NCBI RefSeq assembly: GCF_028201475.1
Contig: NZ_CP116383.1
Coordinates: forward strand, 372,001-436,000
Reading direction: 5' to 3'
DNA: 64,000 bases
Source: Vibrio sp. SCSIO 43137
Lineage (GTDB): Bacteria > Pseudomonadota > Gammaproteobacteria > Enterobacterales > Vibrionaceae
Shown: in pieces, positions 17,059 to 26,244 of the stretch
How the letters are laid out: each line of letters starts with the position of its first letter
How positions within the stretch are numbered: the first letter of the stretch is position 1
Program-made: the position numbers and the translations under genes
The notes under the pieces: generated by a model
The model's input: only the letters and a program-made list of their open reading frames with translations
The model's database searches: none
Told to the model about the DNA's origin: nothing

Positions 17059-18660
17059 ATGACTAACAATTCCTACAGCAGGTCTGAGTCCGGCCGTTTC
17101 TTTTCCAACCTGAAGAGAAGGGTTGATTTTCAGCTTGTTATCATCTTTCTGTTTATTGTACTGCTGGCGGGTATAAGCTCTTTTTATATGGCTAAACGTC
17201 AGGCATTTACCGCCAGCCAGCGTGCCCTTTCAAGTGTTGAAGCTCATTTTGATAACATCCGCAGTGAGCTCGCTTATCTTTTGCAGCCAGATAATGCAGG
17301 GCTAAGCTGTGCTGATATTCTTACTGAGCTAAGAAGAAACGTTTTTCATTCTGATACCATAAAAGAGATTGGTCTGTTTGACAGACAGGGAAGGATGTAC
17401 TGTGCCAGCAATAGCAGTGCGGTCTCTTTTCAGCTGTATAAGACCATTCTTGAAAGGCTGGATGAGCATTCAATTACGCTCTCTTACACCCGGACAAAGT
17501 TCAGTAAAGAGAAGAGTGTTATGTTGCTGTTTACCGGCCCGGCTGAGAAAGGCGCCAGTATTGTTATTCCGCCAAGATACATCATTGATATCGTACGTTC
17601 TGCAATAAAAAGTGATGTATTACGCTTTGATATTAAAGTGATCTCTAGAAGCCTGATGATGGAGAGTGATAAAACGGTTCTTGACATATTTCAACAGAAG
17701 TCTGCTATTTACCCGTTAGAGATAGAAGTGAAAACCGATGCTGACTACTATCTGGATTACTTCCTTGCTCATTTCTGGAAAGCGATAGTGCTGGCCAGCC
17801 TGCTGTCTGCATGGTTTTTATATCGCCGGCAGAGTGAAGTTTCTACCTACAGTCTCGAGCACTCTCTGGAACAGGCTATTGAGAACGACTACTTTCAGCT
17901 TAACTATCAGCCTATCGTTGAGTCAGATAGTGGCAAGTGCATCGGATGTGAAGCACTTTTGCGCTGGAATGACCCTATCCGCGGGAGTATCTCTCCGGCC
18001 ATTTTTATTCCCCTGGCAGAAAAAGTCGGCATTATTGAGCAACTAACGCATCTGGTAATTGTTAAGACCTGCCAATTTATGCAACAGCATGAAGAGCTGT
18101 TAAACAGTCGCTATATCAGCGTCAATATCAGCCGTAGTGTGATTCTGAAACAATCCTTTATGGATAAATTACTGGCTTATCTTGAGTCGGTTCCGCAGTG
18201 TCTGCCTCAGCTTGTTTTTGAGATAACGGAAGATAATAACTTCTCCAGAGAAGAGTTGGTTGTGTTGAAACGTAACCTGACCACACTCTCTTCATACGGA
18301 ATAAAGATAGCAGTAGATGATTTCGGTACCGGTTATTCAGGTCTTAATTTTATCCGTCAGTACCCTTTCAGCGTTGTGAAAATCGATAAGGTGTTTATTA
18401 AGAGCCTGTATGACGATTCCAACGTGATCCCCTTGCTCGAATCTATGCTGATGATTGCAAACAACCTTGGTATGAGTGTCATTGTTGAGGGGGTAGAAGA
18501 GGAGTCTCAATTGAAAATACTCCGTTCAATAGGCTTCCAGTATATTCAGGGCTTCTACTTTTCCAGACCATTAGCAGAAGATGACATCTTGCCTTATCTT
18601 CTTGGAAACAATGGTGTTATAAGCGAAATTTCTGAAAATCTGCCCCTTTTTCAGGAGTGA
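17059..18660 (+). CDS. CSS-motif EAL-domain c-di-GMP phosphodiesterase
   Basis: A 533-residue inner-membrane protein. A transmembrane helix (about 24-46), a periplasmic CSS-type sensor segment (Cys in GLSCADIL and MYCASNSS), a second helix (about 233-250) and a cytoplasmic EAL domain (265-520) are seen. The EAL domain keeps the catalytic residues: CEALLRW, SVNISRS, EITED, DDFGTGYSGL, VKIDK and EGVE. It is therefore probably active and lowers c-di-GMP. In E. coli CSS-EAL proteins, the periplasmic cysteine redox state governs activity; the same is plausible here. Confidence 0.9.
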   Translation: MTNNSYSRSESGRFFSNLKRRVDFQLVIIFLFIVLLAGISSFYMAKRQAFTASQRALSSVEAHFDNIRSELAYLLQPDNAGLSCADILTELRRNVFHSDTIKEIGLFDRQGRMYCASNSSAVSFQLYKTILERLDEHSITLSYTRTKFSKEKSVMLLFTGPAEKGASIVIPPRYIIDIVRSAIKSDVLRFDIKVISRSLMMESDKTVLDIFQQKSAIYPLEIEVKTDADYYLDYFLAHFWKAIVLASLLSAWFLYRRQSEVSTYSLEHSLEQAIENDYFQLNYQPIVESDSGKCIGCEALLRWNDPIRGSISPAIFIPLAEKVGIIEQLTHLVIVKTCQFMQQHEELLNSRYISVNISRSVILKQSFMDKLLAYLESVPQCLPQLVFEITEDNNFSREELVVLKRNLTTLSSYGIKIAVDDFGTGYSGLNFIRQYPFSVVKIDKVFIKSLYDDSNVIPLLESMLMIANNLGMSVIVEGVEEESQLKILRSIGFQYIQGFYFSRPLAEDDILPYLLGNNGVISEISENLPLFQE

Positions 18661-18691
18661 TTTTTTCAAAGTGACGGCTATACGGATAAAT

Positions 18692-18718
18692 CGGCAACGC
18701 CTTTATAGAGAGTTGCCG
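18692..18718. terminator. bidirectional terminator between EAL and LysR genes
   Basis: CGGCAAC (18692-18698) pairs with GTTGCCG (18712-18718), followed by TTTTGTC. The flanking genes are convergent. Confidence 0.7.
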
Positions 18719-18729
18719 TTTTGTCGGGT

Positions 18730-19653
18730 TTAGGATGCGTTAAATCTGCGATCAATTTCCAGAAGGTGTTGATGAAGTATGTCGATAAATGCTGTGGTCA
18801 ACAATGAGGCTGGGCGGTGAGACGGGGTCAGTATCCCGACCGAAAGATTTATTTTGGGCGTAAATGGACGGAAAGTCAGCTCCGGGTTCTGCATCTTATA
18901 TTCAAAGTAGCTATCAGCGGTCATGGGATCACAGATTGAGTAACAGAGCCCTTCTTCAACCAGTTTTAGTGCCGGCTGGAAGTTTCTCAGCTCGAAGCGG
19001 GCGTTAAATTTGGCTTTATGTTTTGCAAATGCCTTACGGGTAGCAAGCAGGTTAGGGTGCTCTTCCTGAAGGGTCGCCAGCGGCTTTCCGCAGAGATCTT
19101 TAGGGGTAATTTGCTTTTTCTTTGCCAGCGGATCATCGACACGCATGGCGCAGACACATCGCATATCTATGGGAATGCTTGAAATAGCACTGTTTGGTGC
19201 CGGCAGTTCCGCCAAGCCTAAATCATACTGCTGCGATGCTACCCACTCTTCAATAACTGACGAAGCTCTCATCATTATTGAGACTTTCACCTTGGGTTTT
19301 TCCTTAACAAAGTCCGCAACCAGTCTGGGAATCAAAAATTGTGACGAAGCTGGCATACAGGCAATTCTTAACTGACCTTCTTGTAAGTTGCTCAGCTCTT
19401 GCATGGTGCGGGATGTGCGCACTAAACGCTCTAAAATAGCTTCTGTTTCAACCAGAAAGTAAGAAGCTTCAGGAGTACGGGTCAATCTGCCCCTCTGACG
19501 CTCGAAAAGAGCCAGGCCTAATTCCTCTTCAAGGCTTGAAATCATTGCGCTCACGGCCGGTTGGGTGCGGTTTAAAGTGCGGGCAGCATCAGAAATGGAA
19601 CCGGTTCTCATCACTTCACGAAAGGCTTGCAGCTGTCGGATACTTAAATTCAT
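18730..19653 (-). CDS. LysR-family regulator beside the TRAP/dehydrogenase operon
   Basis: A 307-residue LysR-type regulator. The winged HTH lies at residues 1-60 (MNLSIRQLQAFREVMRTGS, then SDAARTLNRTQPAVSAMISSLEEELG), followed by a substrate-binding domain. It is divergent from the TRAP genes, with 139 bases between the start codons, which is the classic arrangement for a LysR regulator of the adjacent operon. Its effector is presumably the transported compound or a breakdown product. Confidence 0.9.
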   Translation of the reverse strand: MNLSIRQLQAFREVMRTGSISDAARTLNRTQPAVSAMISSLEEELGLALFERQRGRLTRTPEASYFLVETEAILERLVRTSRTMQELSNLQEGQLRIACMPASSQFLIPRLVADFVKEKPKVKVSIMMRASSVIEEWVASQQYDLGLAELPAPNSAISSIPIDMRCVCAMRVDDPLAKKKQITPKDLCGKPLATLQEEHPNLLATRKAFAKHKAKFNARFELRNFQPALKLVEEGLCYSICDPMTADSYFEYKMQNPELTFRPFTPKINLSVGILTPSHRPASLLTTAFIDILHQHLLEIDRRFNAS

Positions 19654-19792
19654 TACATTTCCTAGGGTTAAACAGAGTTCTTATCGAACCTATAAATTTT
19701 ATTTATAGAATTATTATTTTTATTGTTTTGATTTTATATTTTCGAATTGTAACACTGTTAACAATAAAATAACAAAAGGGCAATGAAAGAGA

Positions 19793-20272
19793 ATGAATCG
19801 ATTTGTGAGCCTGTTGCTCACTGGACTAATTTGCTTGGTCGCTTTAGGGCAGTTTGTACAGGTAATAACACGCTACGTGCTGGAAATTCCGGTGATGGGG
19901 CTGGATGAAACTCTACTCTATCCAACCTTATGGCTATATGTATTGGGGGCTGCGAATGCTTCGCGTGAAAACTCCCATATCAGAGCCAACGTTCTGGATA
20001 TCTTTCTGCACAGTGAAAAGCAGAAAACCATACTTGCCATTATTGGTGAAACCATCAGCCTGATCATTGGATCATGGTTAATTTACTGGGCCTGGGATTT
20101 TACAAAATATTCACTTCGGGTCTGGAAAGAGAGCCCAACACTTTATATCCCAACCTTCTATGTAGACGTTGCCCTCTTTGTCGGACTTATTCTGATGATG
20201 GTTTATACCGCCATCCATCTGGTTAATCACATACGTAGTTTATCTACTCCGGAAGTATCTAAGGATTTATAA
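19793..20272 (+). CDS. dctQ: TRAP transporter small membrane subunit (DctQ)
   Basis: A 159-residue protein with four hydrophobic helices (about 5-22, 40-58, 82-102 and 124-143), as in DctQ. The motif ENSHIRANVLDIFL after helix 2 is typical (H-I-R/K-V-D). It forms the membrane complex with DctM and is followed two bases after its stop by dctM. Confidence 0.9.
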   Translation: MNRFVSLLLTGLICLVALGQFVQVITRYVLEIPVMGLDETLLYPTLWLYVLGAANASRENSHIRANVLDIFLHSEKQKTILAIIGETISLIIGSWLIYWAWDFTKYSLRVWKESPTLYIPTFYVDVALFVGLILMMVYTAIHLVNHIRSLSTPEVSKDL

Positions 20273-20274
20273 CA

Positions 20275-21573
20275 ATGGTTGAAATAGCATTATTAGCCGT
20301 GGCTGTTCTGGTCATTTTATTAACGCTGGGTATTCCGTTGCCTTACTGCTTCGGTGGTGGACTAGCTGTCATGTATTTCCTTGGTGATGTCACCATGAAG
20401 GGAAATATGCTGTGGGGCTTTCAACAGCTCGGAAACCCTGTACTGCTCGCAATCCCGCTGTTTGTACTGGCCGGTACCATAATGAGCGTCAGCGGGATAG
20501 CCGCCAGTTTGCTCCGCTTTGTTAACATTTTTGTCGGCCATTTACGTGGTGGTCTGGGTGTGGTTGCAACCGTGAGTTGTGCACTTATCGGTGCTATCTC
20601 CGGCTCCGGCCTAACTGGTGTTGCGGCTATCGGTCCGCTGCTGATCCCTGAGATGGAGAAGCAAGGTTATCCGAGAGCGTATGCGACAGCATTGATTGCC
20701 AACTCGTCACTGCTTGGCCTGCTTATCCCGCCAAGTGTGACAATGATTGTTTATGGCTGGGTAACAGATACTTCTATTCTGGCTTGTTTCCTTGCCACTC
20801 TGGGCCCGGGTCTGCTGATTATGGCTAACTTCTCAGTTGTGAATATCTGGCAGGCACGTAAGTTCCCGCTGGTACTTGAAGACAGACCAAAAGGTGCAGA
20901 GTTTGTTGCTGAGGTCAGTAACCGTGGTCTGAAGGCGACACCAGCACTACTGATGCCGGTGATTATTCTGGGTGGAATCTACGGCGGTGTAATGACACCG
21001 ACTGAAGCTGCTGCTGTTGCGGTTATCTACGCCATACCTGTCGGTTTCCTTATCTATAAGGGACTGGATATCAAAACATTCCTGGGTGCAGGTAAAGAAG
21101 CCTCTACTTCGGTAGGTGCCATTATGCTGATGATTCTGTTCAGTATGATTCTGTCGCAGATGTTTGTTTTAGAGAGTGTTCCTCAGGAGCTGGTGGAAGC
21201 CATCTTCTCAATTACAGATAACAAAGTTGTTCTGCTGATTCTGATTAACTTCCTGCTGTTCTTTGTCGGCATGGTCGTCAATGACGTAACAGCGATTATT
21301 TTGATTGCACCACTACTTCTGCCTCTTATGCAGGCGATCGGTATCAGCCCGATTCAGTTTGCGGCAATCATGGGGGTAAACACCGCGATGGGAGGAGTGA
21401 CTCCGCCATACGCATCCATTCTCTATTTAGGTGCCCGTGTCGGTAATGTGGAAGTCACTAAAGTGATTAAGCCTGCATTGCTACTGATAGTAACGGGTTA
21501 TCTGCCAGTGGTATTCCTGACGTCGTTCTGGTCAGACTTATCACTATTCCTGCCTGCTTTCTTTGGTTATTAA
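20275..21573 (+). CDS. dctM: TRAP transporter large membrane subunit (DctM)
   Basis: A 432-residue protein with about twelve hydrophobic segments. Family signatures include IPLFVLAGTIMS near residue 60, GSGLTGVAAIGPLLIPEM near residue 105 and NSSLLGLLIPPS near residue 142. It forms the ion-coupled channel of the tripartite transporter. It lies in the same transcript as dctQ and the binding-protein gene. Confidence 0.95.
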   Translation: MVEIALLAVAVLVILLTLGIPLPYCFGGGLAVMYFLGDVTMKGNMLWGFQQLGNPVLLAIPLFVLAGTIMSVSGIAASLLRFVNIFVGHLRGGLGVVATVSCALIGAISGSGLTGVAAIGPLLIPEMEKQGYPRAYATALIANSSLLGLLIPPSVTMIVYGWVTDTSILACFLATLGPGLLIMANFSVVNIWQARKFPLVLEDRPKGAEFVAEVSNRGLKATPALLMPVIILGGIYGGVMTPTEAAAVAVIYAIPVGFLIYKGLDIKTFLGAGKEASTSVGAIMLMILFSMILSQMFVLESVPQELVEAIFSITDNKVVLLILINFLLFFVGMVVNDVTAIILIAPLLLPLMQAIGISPIQFAAIMGVNTAMGGVTPPYASILYLGARVGNVEVTKVIKPALLLIVTGYLPVVFLTSFWSDLSLFLPAFFGY

Positions 21574-21680
21574 CAGACCGGACTAAGTAACACAGGAAAA
21601 ATTAATACTCTAACCGATAACAATAATGGCAGCAGGATTGCAGCCGAAACGTGAAACACAAGTAACGCAAGGAGAACCTT

Positions 21681-22685
21681 ATGCAAGGTGTAACAGTTAA
21701 AAAAGCGATTATCGCAAGCCTGTTAGCAGGTGCTATGGGGCTGAGCGGAATTGCTCAGGCAAAAACATTAAAGATCAGCCATATCCGTCCACAAGGTGCG
21801 ATTATTGATCTGGAACTGAAAGAGTTTGCCAGTGATGTAGCAAAAGAGACAGATGGCGATCTTAAGATCAAGATCTTTGCAGCCAGTGCGCTGGGTGACT
21901 ACACAACCGTACAGGAGCGTATCTCAGTAGGCGCTATTGATATGGCGGTTCAGCCTGCCGCGACAGCCGCTTCACGTCAGATGCAGATCAGTGCTTTCCC
22001 TTATGTAGCGGAAAACTGGGAACAGGCTCGTAAGATCTACGGACCGGGTGGTGCTATCTACAATGCAATGAAGGAGCTGTATAGCAAGCAGGACATTACT
22101 ATGCTGGCAGCGTACCCGGTTTACTTTGGTGGCGTGGCACTAAACCGTGATGCCGTTTCACCGGGTGATCCATCGGTTTCTAAAGGTATCAAAGTTCGTG
22201 TACCGGGTATCAAGAGCTTCCAGCTGACCAGTGACGCCCTTGGCTATATCAGTTCTCCAATCCCGTTCTCTGAAGCCTTTACTGCGGTTCAGACTGGTGT
22301 GGTAGATGGTGTGATTGGTTCTGGTGCAGAGGGTTACTACGCCTCTTTCCGTGATGTAACTAAGACTTATATCCCTGTGAACACGCACTTTGAAGTGTGG
22401 TACATGATTGTCAACAGCGAAACGCTGGCGGATCTGGATGATGCTGAGAGTAAAGCCCTTGAGGAACAAGCGGTTAAGTTTGAGCAGAAACGCTGGGGCA
22501 AAGCTGAAGCGGATCAGGCTGATTACGAGCAGAAGTTGGCTGACTACGGTGCCTCTATCGTGAAACTGACTGATGCTCAGCTGTCTGATGTTGCTAAGAA
22601 GGTACGTACAGATGTATGGCCTCAAATCCTTAATGATGTTGGTGCGGAGTGGGGTCAGAACATCCTGAACCAGATCGAGAAGTAA
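21681..22685 (+). CDS. dctP: TRAP transporter substrate-binding protein (DctP)
   Basis: A periplasmic binding protein of 334 residues with a cleavable signal peptide (cleavage after GIAQA, about residue 28). The TRAP/DctP fold is indicated by VRVPGIKSF, where the family Arg binds a substrate carboxylate, and by FTAVQTGVVDGVIGSG. An AAGGAG ribosome site precedes the ATG. The ligand is probably a carboxylated amino acid or opine, by operon context; this is inference. Confidence 0.9.
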   Translation: MQGVTVKKAIIASLLAGAMGLSGIAQAKTLKISHIRPQGAIIDLELKEFASDVAKETDGDLKIKIFAASALGDYTTVQERISVGAIDMAVQPAATAASRQMQISAFPYVAENWEQARKIYGPGGAIYNAMKELYSKQDITMLAAYPVYFGGVALNRDAVSPGDPSVSKGIKVRVPGIKSFQLTSDALGYISSPIPFSEAFTAVQTGVVDGVIGSGAEGYYASFRDVTKTYIPVNTHFEVWYMIVNSETLADLDDAESKALEEQAVKFEQKRWGKAEADQADYEQKLADYGASIVKLTDAQLSDVAKKVRTDVWPQILNDVGAEWGQNILNQIEK

Positions 22686-22732
22686 TTCCGCTCACCAATA
22701 ATTTTCACTGTTAACTTTGCGTTGTGCTGCCA

Positions 22733-22758
22733 GCAGATAGTCCCTACTTGCTATCTGC
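22733..22758 (+). other. intercistronic stem-loop after dctP
   Basis: GCAGATAG pairs with CTATCTGC around a ten-base loop, without a T run. It lies between dctP and the first dehydrogenase gene. It may protect the binding-protein message or reduce read-through, since binding proteins are needed in excess. Confidence 0.5.
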
Positions 22759-22804
22759 CGGTTAAGCACGCGCTTTTTAAGCCAAATTCAGCTTGGAGTA
22801 TGAG

Positions 22805-23113
22805 ATGTTTCGGGTTCTCTCAACAGCAAAATCAGACTATATCCCAATAACAATTAACGGTACTGATTATCAGGTGCCACAAGGGATTTCTGTCTGGACG
22901 GCACTGGCTCTGCATGATCAGACCATAACGCGGTTAGCCCCGGTAACAGAGCAGAAGCGTTCAGCTTACTGTGCAATGGGTGTCTGTTTTGAGTGTCTAG
23001 TGGAAATTGACGGAATGCCAAATCAGCAAGCCTGTATGAAGACGGTTGTATCAGGAATGGTGATTTGCAGACAGCAGATTACCGAAGCAACGGTCAGTGA
23101 TGTACCAGAATAA
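22805..23113 (+). CDS. small [2Fe-2S] subunit of an opine-oxidase/HcnA-like dehydrogenase
   Basis: A 102-residue ferredoxin-like protein. The motif CAMGVCFECLVEIDG...QQACMK is the plant-type [2Fe-2S] pattern (C-x4-C-x2-C-xn-C), as in HcnA and the gamma subunits of opine or hydroxyproline dehydrogenases. The ATG at 22805 is preceded by TTGGAG; an upstream TTG at 22793 is less likely. It overlaps or nearly abuts the next gene. It should carry electrons within the three-subunit enzyme. Confidence 0.85.
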   Translation: MFRVLSTAKSDYIPITINGTDYQVPQGISVWTALALHDQTITRLAPVTEQKRSAYCAMGVCFECLVEIDGMPNQQACMKTVVSGMVICRQQITEATVSDVPE

Positions 23114-23126
23114 AAAGGCCAGACAG

Positions 23127-24551
23127 ATGAAGAGTTACGATATTGCCATTGTTGGTGCAGGGCCAGCCGGAATGCAGGCTGCAATTACCGCTTCTGCAAA
23201 TGGTGCCTCTGTGGTTGTCATTCATGATAAGCCTGCCGCCGGCGGGCAGATATACCGCAATGTCAGCAACAGCCCTTTGCCTGATATTGCTGTCCTGGGT
23301 AAAGATTACAGCAAAGGTGAATCGCTGGTAGATGAGTTTAACCGCTGTGATGCTGAGGTGATTTTTAACGCCAGTGTATGGCATGTCGGAGATGACGGAG
23401 AGGTTCTTTACTCCGTTGATAACCAGACGCAATCTTTGCAAGCCAAAGAGATTATTGCTGCGACCGGAGCAATGGAGAGGCCGTTTCCCGTTAAGGGCTG
23501 GCATCTGCCCGGAGTTATGTCCGCCGGTAGTGCTCAGGTGATGTTAAAGAGTGACGGGCTGGTAAAAGACGATGCTGTTTTTGTCGGCAGCGGACCACTT
23601 CTGTATGTGATTGTGGCTCAGTACCTTCGCTTAAGCGTAAAAGTAAAAGCTGTAGTGGATACCACAGAGAAAGCCAGTTATCTGAAAGCGGCGACTAAAG
23701 CTGCAGACAGTTTTGCCCAGCCAGCCATGGTGGCAAAAGGGCTTACCCTACTGAACGAAATCCGGCGTTCCGGCATCCCTTTTTATCGCTTTGCCGAAGA
23801 TCTTCAGATCAGGGGTAAAGAAAAGGCAGAATCGATAAGCTTCCGTCAGGGACAAAAACAGCATGAGATAGAGTGTGAACACCTGTTTTTGCATCAGGGG
23901 GTTATCCCGAACCTCAACCTTACCCGTGCATTAGGGCTGGAGCATAAGTGGTGTGAGCAGCAGCTATGCTGGCATCCGGTTCTGGATAAGTGGGGGCAGA
24001 GCTCTGTGTCCAATATTTCTGTTGCCGGAGACGGCAGCGCAATTGTCGGTGCTGACGGTGCAGAGTATAGCGGTATTGTCACCGCGGCTAACCTGCTACA
24101 CAGGTTAGGCAAAATTTCCAAATCATCCCGAGATTCAATGGCAGGCGAACCCCGCCGCACCCTTGAAAAGTTAAATCGTTTTCGCCGCTTTATTGATGAG
24201 CTTTACCGGCCATCAGAGCAGCATAGAGTGCCGCAGGCCGACGATATTGTTGTCTGTCGCTGCGAAGAGAGAACCGTTGCGGATCTGAAAATTGGTTTCC
24301 AGCAAGGTGCAGTTGAACCCAATGCCCTGAAAGGCATTACCCGCTGCGGAATGGGACCATGTCAGGGTAGGCAGTGCGGTCACACCGTCAGCGAGTTGCT
24401 GGCAAAGTGGCAGAACAAACCGGTGGCAGAAATTGGTTACTACCGTCTTCGTTCTCCTATGCGCCTGCTGACGCTGGAAGAGCTAAGCCATTTTCAGCAC
24501 AAAGAACCAAACTCTCAACCCCTTAGTCAGGAGGCAGACCATGAAGCTTGA
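23127..24551 (+). CDS. FAD/NAD-binding alpha subunit, HcnB/opine-oxidase-A-like
   Basis: A 474-residue pyridine-nucleotide-disulfide-oxidoreductase-like flavoprotein. An N-terminal GAGPAGMQAA dinucleotide site and a second GSGPL motif near residue 155 are seen. A C-terminal BFD-type [2Fe-2S] domain follows (VCRCEERTVADL, then CGMGPCQGRQCG). This combination is typical of HcnB, SoxA-like and opine-oxidase alpha chains. The ATG at 23127 puts the FAD motif at the usual place; starts at 23097 or 23100 overlap the ferredoxin gene. It overlaps the next gene by 11 bases, so subunits are translationally coupled. Confidence 0.85.
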   Translation: MKSYDIAIVGAGPAGMQAAITASANGASVVVIHDKPAAGGQIYRNVSNSPLPDIAVLGKDYSKGESLVDEFNRCDAEVIFNASVWHVGDDGEVLYSVDNQTQSLQAKEIIAATGAMERPFPVKGWHLPGVMSAGSAQVMLKSDGLVKDDAVFVGSGPLLYVIVAQYLRLSVKVKAVVDTTEKASYLKAATKAADSFAQPAMVAKGLTLLNEIRRSGIPFYRFAEDLQIRGKEKAESISFRQGQKQHEIECEHLFLHQGVIPNLNLTRALGLEHKWCEQQLCWHPVLDKWGQSSVSNISVAGDGSAIVGADGAEYSGIVTAANLLHRLGKISKSSRDSMAGEPRRTLEKLNRFRRFIDELYRPSEQHRVPQADDIVVCRCEERTVADLKIGFQQGAVEPNALKGITRCGMGPCQGRQCGHTVSELLAKWQNKPVAEIGYYRLRSPMRLLTLEELSHFQHKEPNSQPLSQEADHEA

Positions 24552-25656
24552 TGTGATTGTGATTGGTGGTGGTATTCAGGGCTGCTCAACGGCCTACCAC
24601 CTTGCCCGGCAAGGGGTAAAAGTGGCAGTTATTGAAAAAGATCATGTGTCCAGACACGCCTCTGGTGTTAACGCCGGTGGTGTACGGGTACTTGGCCGTC
24701 ATCCGGCTGAGATAGAGCTGAGCCTTGCTTCCATGCAGCGCTGGCAGACACTAGATGAAGAGCTGGAGGGCGATACCGGATTCAGGCGGCGCTCATTGAT
24801 CAATATCGCTGCTGACGAAGCGGATGTGAACACTTTGAATGAACGCCAGAAGATGTTGAAAGAGAAGGGCTACAGCCACGAAAAGATTCTGGATCAAAAA
24901 GAGTTAAGGGAGCGTCTGCCTCATGTAAATCCTGTTTGTGTCGGCGGTGTGGTTTCAGAGAATGATGGTTACGCCATCCCTTATAAATCTACCTTTGCTT
25001 TTAAAAACGCCGCCCTTCGTTTTGGTGCGCAGTTTTATGAAGGCCACTGTATTCAGAAGATCAGAAAAGTGGGCTACTCGTGGCTGGTGAACAGCGATAC
25101 TAAGCAGTTCGAAGCGGGGCAACTGGTCAACTGTGCCGGAGCATGGGCTGACAAGGTGGCGGTAATGATTGGTGATAATGCACCTATGTCATACAGTGCA
25201 CCTATGCTGATGATCACCGGCAGAATGCCGCATTTCGCCGGGCCTGTGGTTGGTGCGGTAAGCCGTCCTCTCTCCTTTAAACAGTTTGAAAACGGAACCG
25301 TACTGATTGGCGGGGGAGCAAAAGGCTTTGCTGATCGTGATAACAATAAGACACGTCTTGACTACAGCAAGCTGGCAGTAGGAGCTAAAAACGCCATCGA
25401 GTTTTTCCCCATTATGAAAACCGCTTCCGTTAACCGTATGTGGGCAGGATTAGAAGCCTATATGCCGGATAACCTGCCGGTGATAGGTAAGAGTGTCAGA
25501 AGTGCCAATGCCTATCACGCCTTCGGATTTTCTGCTCACGGCTTCCAGATGGGGCCGGTAGTGGGGCAGGTAATGAGCGACCTGATATTAACAGGTAAAA
25601 CAAGCTTTGATCTTCAGGCTTTCCGTATCGACCGTTTTGAACGAAAAGTCTTATAA
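24541..25656 (+). CDS. FAD-dependent DAO-family catalytic subunit, HcnC/opine-oxidase-B-like
   Basis: A 371-residue glycine/D-amino-acid oxidase (DAO) flavoprotein. The FAD motif is IGGGIQGCSTAYHLARQG, with ASGVNAGGVR following; the C-terminal region has MWAGLEAYMPDNLPVIG and AFGFSAHGFQMGP. Family members oxidise secondary amines or D-amino acids to imines. With the two preceding genes it forms a likely alpha-beta-gamma dehydrogenase feeding electrons to the respiratory chain. Substrate candidates are opines, D-hydroxyproline or similar imino acids. Sequence alone does not decide. Confidence 0.85.
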   Translation: MKLDVIVIGGGIQGCSTAYHLARQGVKVAVIEKDHVSRHASGVNAGGVRVLGRHPAEIELSLASMQRWQTLDEELEGDTGFRRRSLINIAADEADVNTLNERQKMLKEKGYSHEKILDQKELRERLPHVNPVCVGGVVSENDGYAIPYKSTFAFKNAALRFGAQFYEGHCIQKIRKVGYSWLVNSDTKQFEAGQLVNCAGAWADKVAVMIGDNAPMSYSAPMLMITGRMPHFAGPVVGAVSRPLSFKQFENGTVLIGGGAKGFADRDNNKTRLDYSKLAVGAKNAIEFFPIMKTASVNRMWAGLEAYMPDNLPVIGKSVRSANAYHAFGFSAHGFQMGPVVGQVMSDLILTGKTSFDLQAFRIDRFERKVL

Positions 25657-25697
25657 AGCAATATTTTATAAATAATAGAGTAAAGAGAACCAAATAA

Positions 25698-26045
25698 ATG
25701 AGTATTGAACGAATTGATTCTACAGAACGTATGAGCCGTATTGTTAAACATGCCAACACTATCTACCTTTGTGGACAGACGGCCGGTGATGAAGCGTGGG
25801 ATATTGCAGAGCAGACTCAGCGTTGTCTGGATAAGGTAGACGTACTACTGGAACAGGCGGGCAGCCATAGAGATAAGATTTTGTCTGTAACCATCTATAT
25901 CCGTGATATGAAAGATTTCGCCGCTATGAATAAGGTGTGGGATGCATGGGTAGCCGAGGGTGAAAAGCCGGCAAGAGCCTGTGTAGAAGCAAGAATGGCG
26001 CGCGACTCAATTCTGGTTGAACTGTCGGTAATTGCTGCGCAGTAA
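25698..26045 (+). CDS. RidA-family enamine/imine deaminase
   Basis: A single Rid domain of 115 residues. The substrate Arg is seen in KPARACVEA and the Glu in [10 protein letters not shown], matching the RidA catalytic pair more closely than the three-domain protein at 6721-7986. It is the last gene of the operon after the dehydrogenase, where it would hydrolyse the imine made by the flavoenzyme. A terminator follows at 26101. Confidence 0.9.
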   Translation: MSIERIDSTERMSRIVKHANTIYLCGQTAGDEAWDIAEQTQRCLDKVDVLLEQAGSHRDKILSVTIYIRDMKDFAAMNKVWDAWVAEGEKPARACVEARMARDSILVELSVIAAQ

Positions 26046-26100
26046 TATCAAGAAAGTTTTAGAGTAGTAAGCTGCTTTTCTTAGCGCAAAAAGTTAACAA

Positions 26101-26126
26101 GGTCTGGCATTAACGTCAGACCTTTT
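26101..26126 (+). terminator. terminator of the TRAP/dehydrogenase operon
   Basis: GGTCTG and CAGACC enclose GCATTAACGT with further pairing, followed by TTTT. It lies 55 bases after the RidA stop codon. Confidence 0.75.
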
Positions 26127-26244
26127 CTATATATGGCAGCTAATTCTGATTATGAGAAACCGGACTTAATATCCCGCTATACAAGCACTTTTCCCCTAGG
26201 TAGTATTCAGCTCAGATGTTGTAATAACCGGATGAGTAACAGAT

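Noticed and set aside
22805..25656. True hydrogen cyanide synthase hcnABC
   Set aside because: The operon also holds a TRAP transporter, RidA and an imino-acid gene set, which fits an opine or imino-acid dehydrogenase better than cyanide production.
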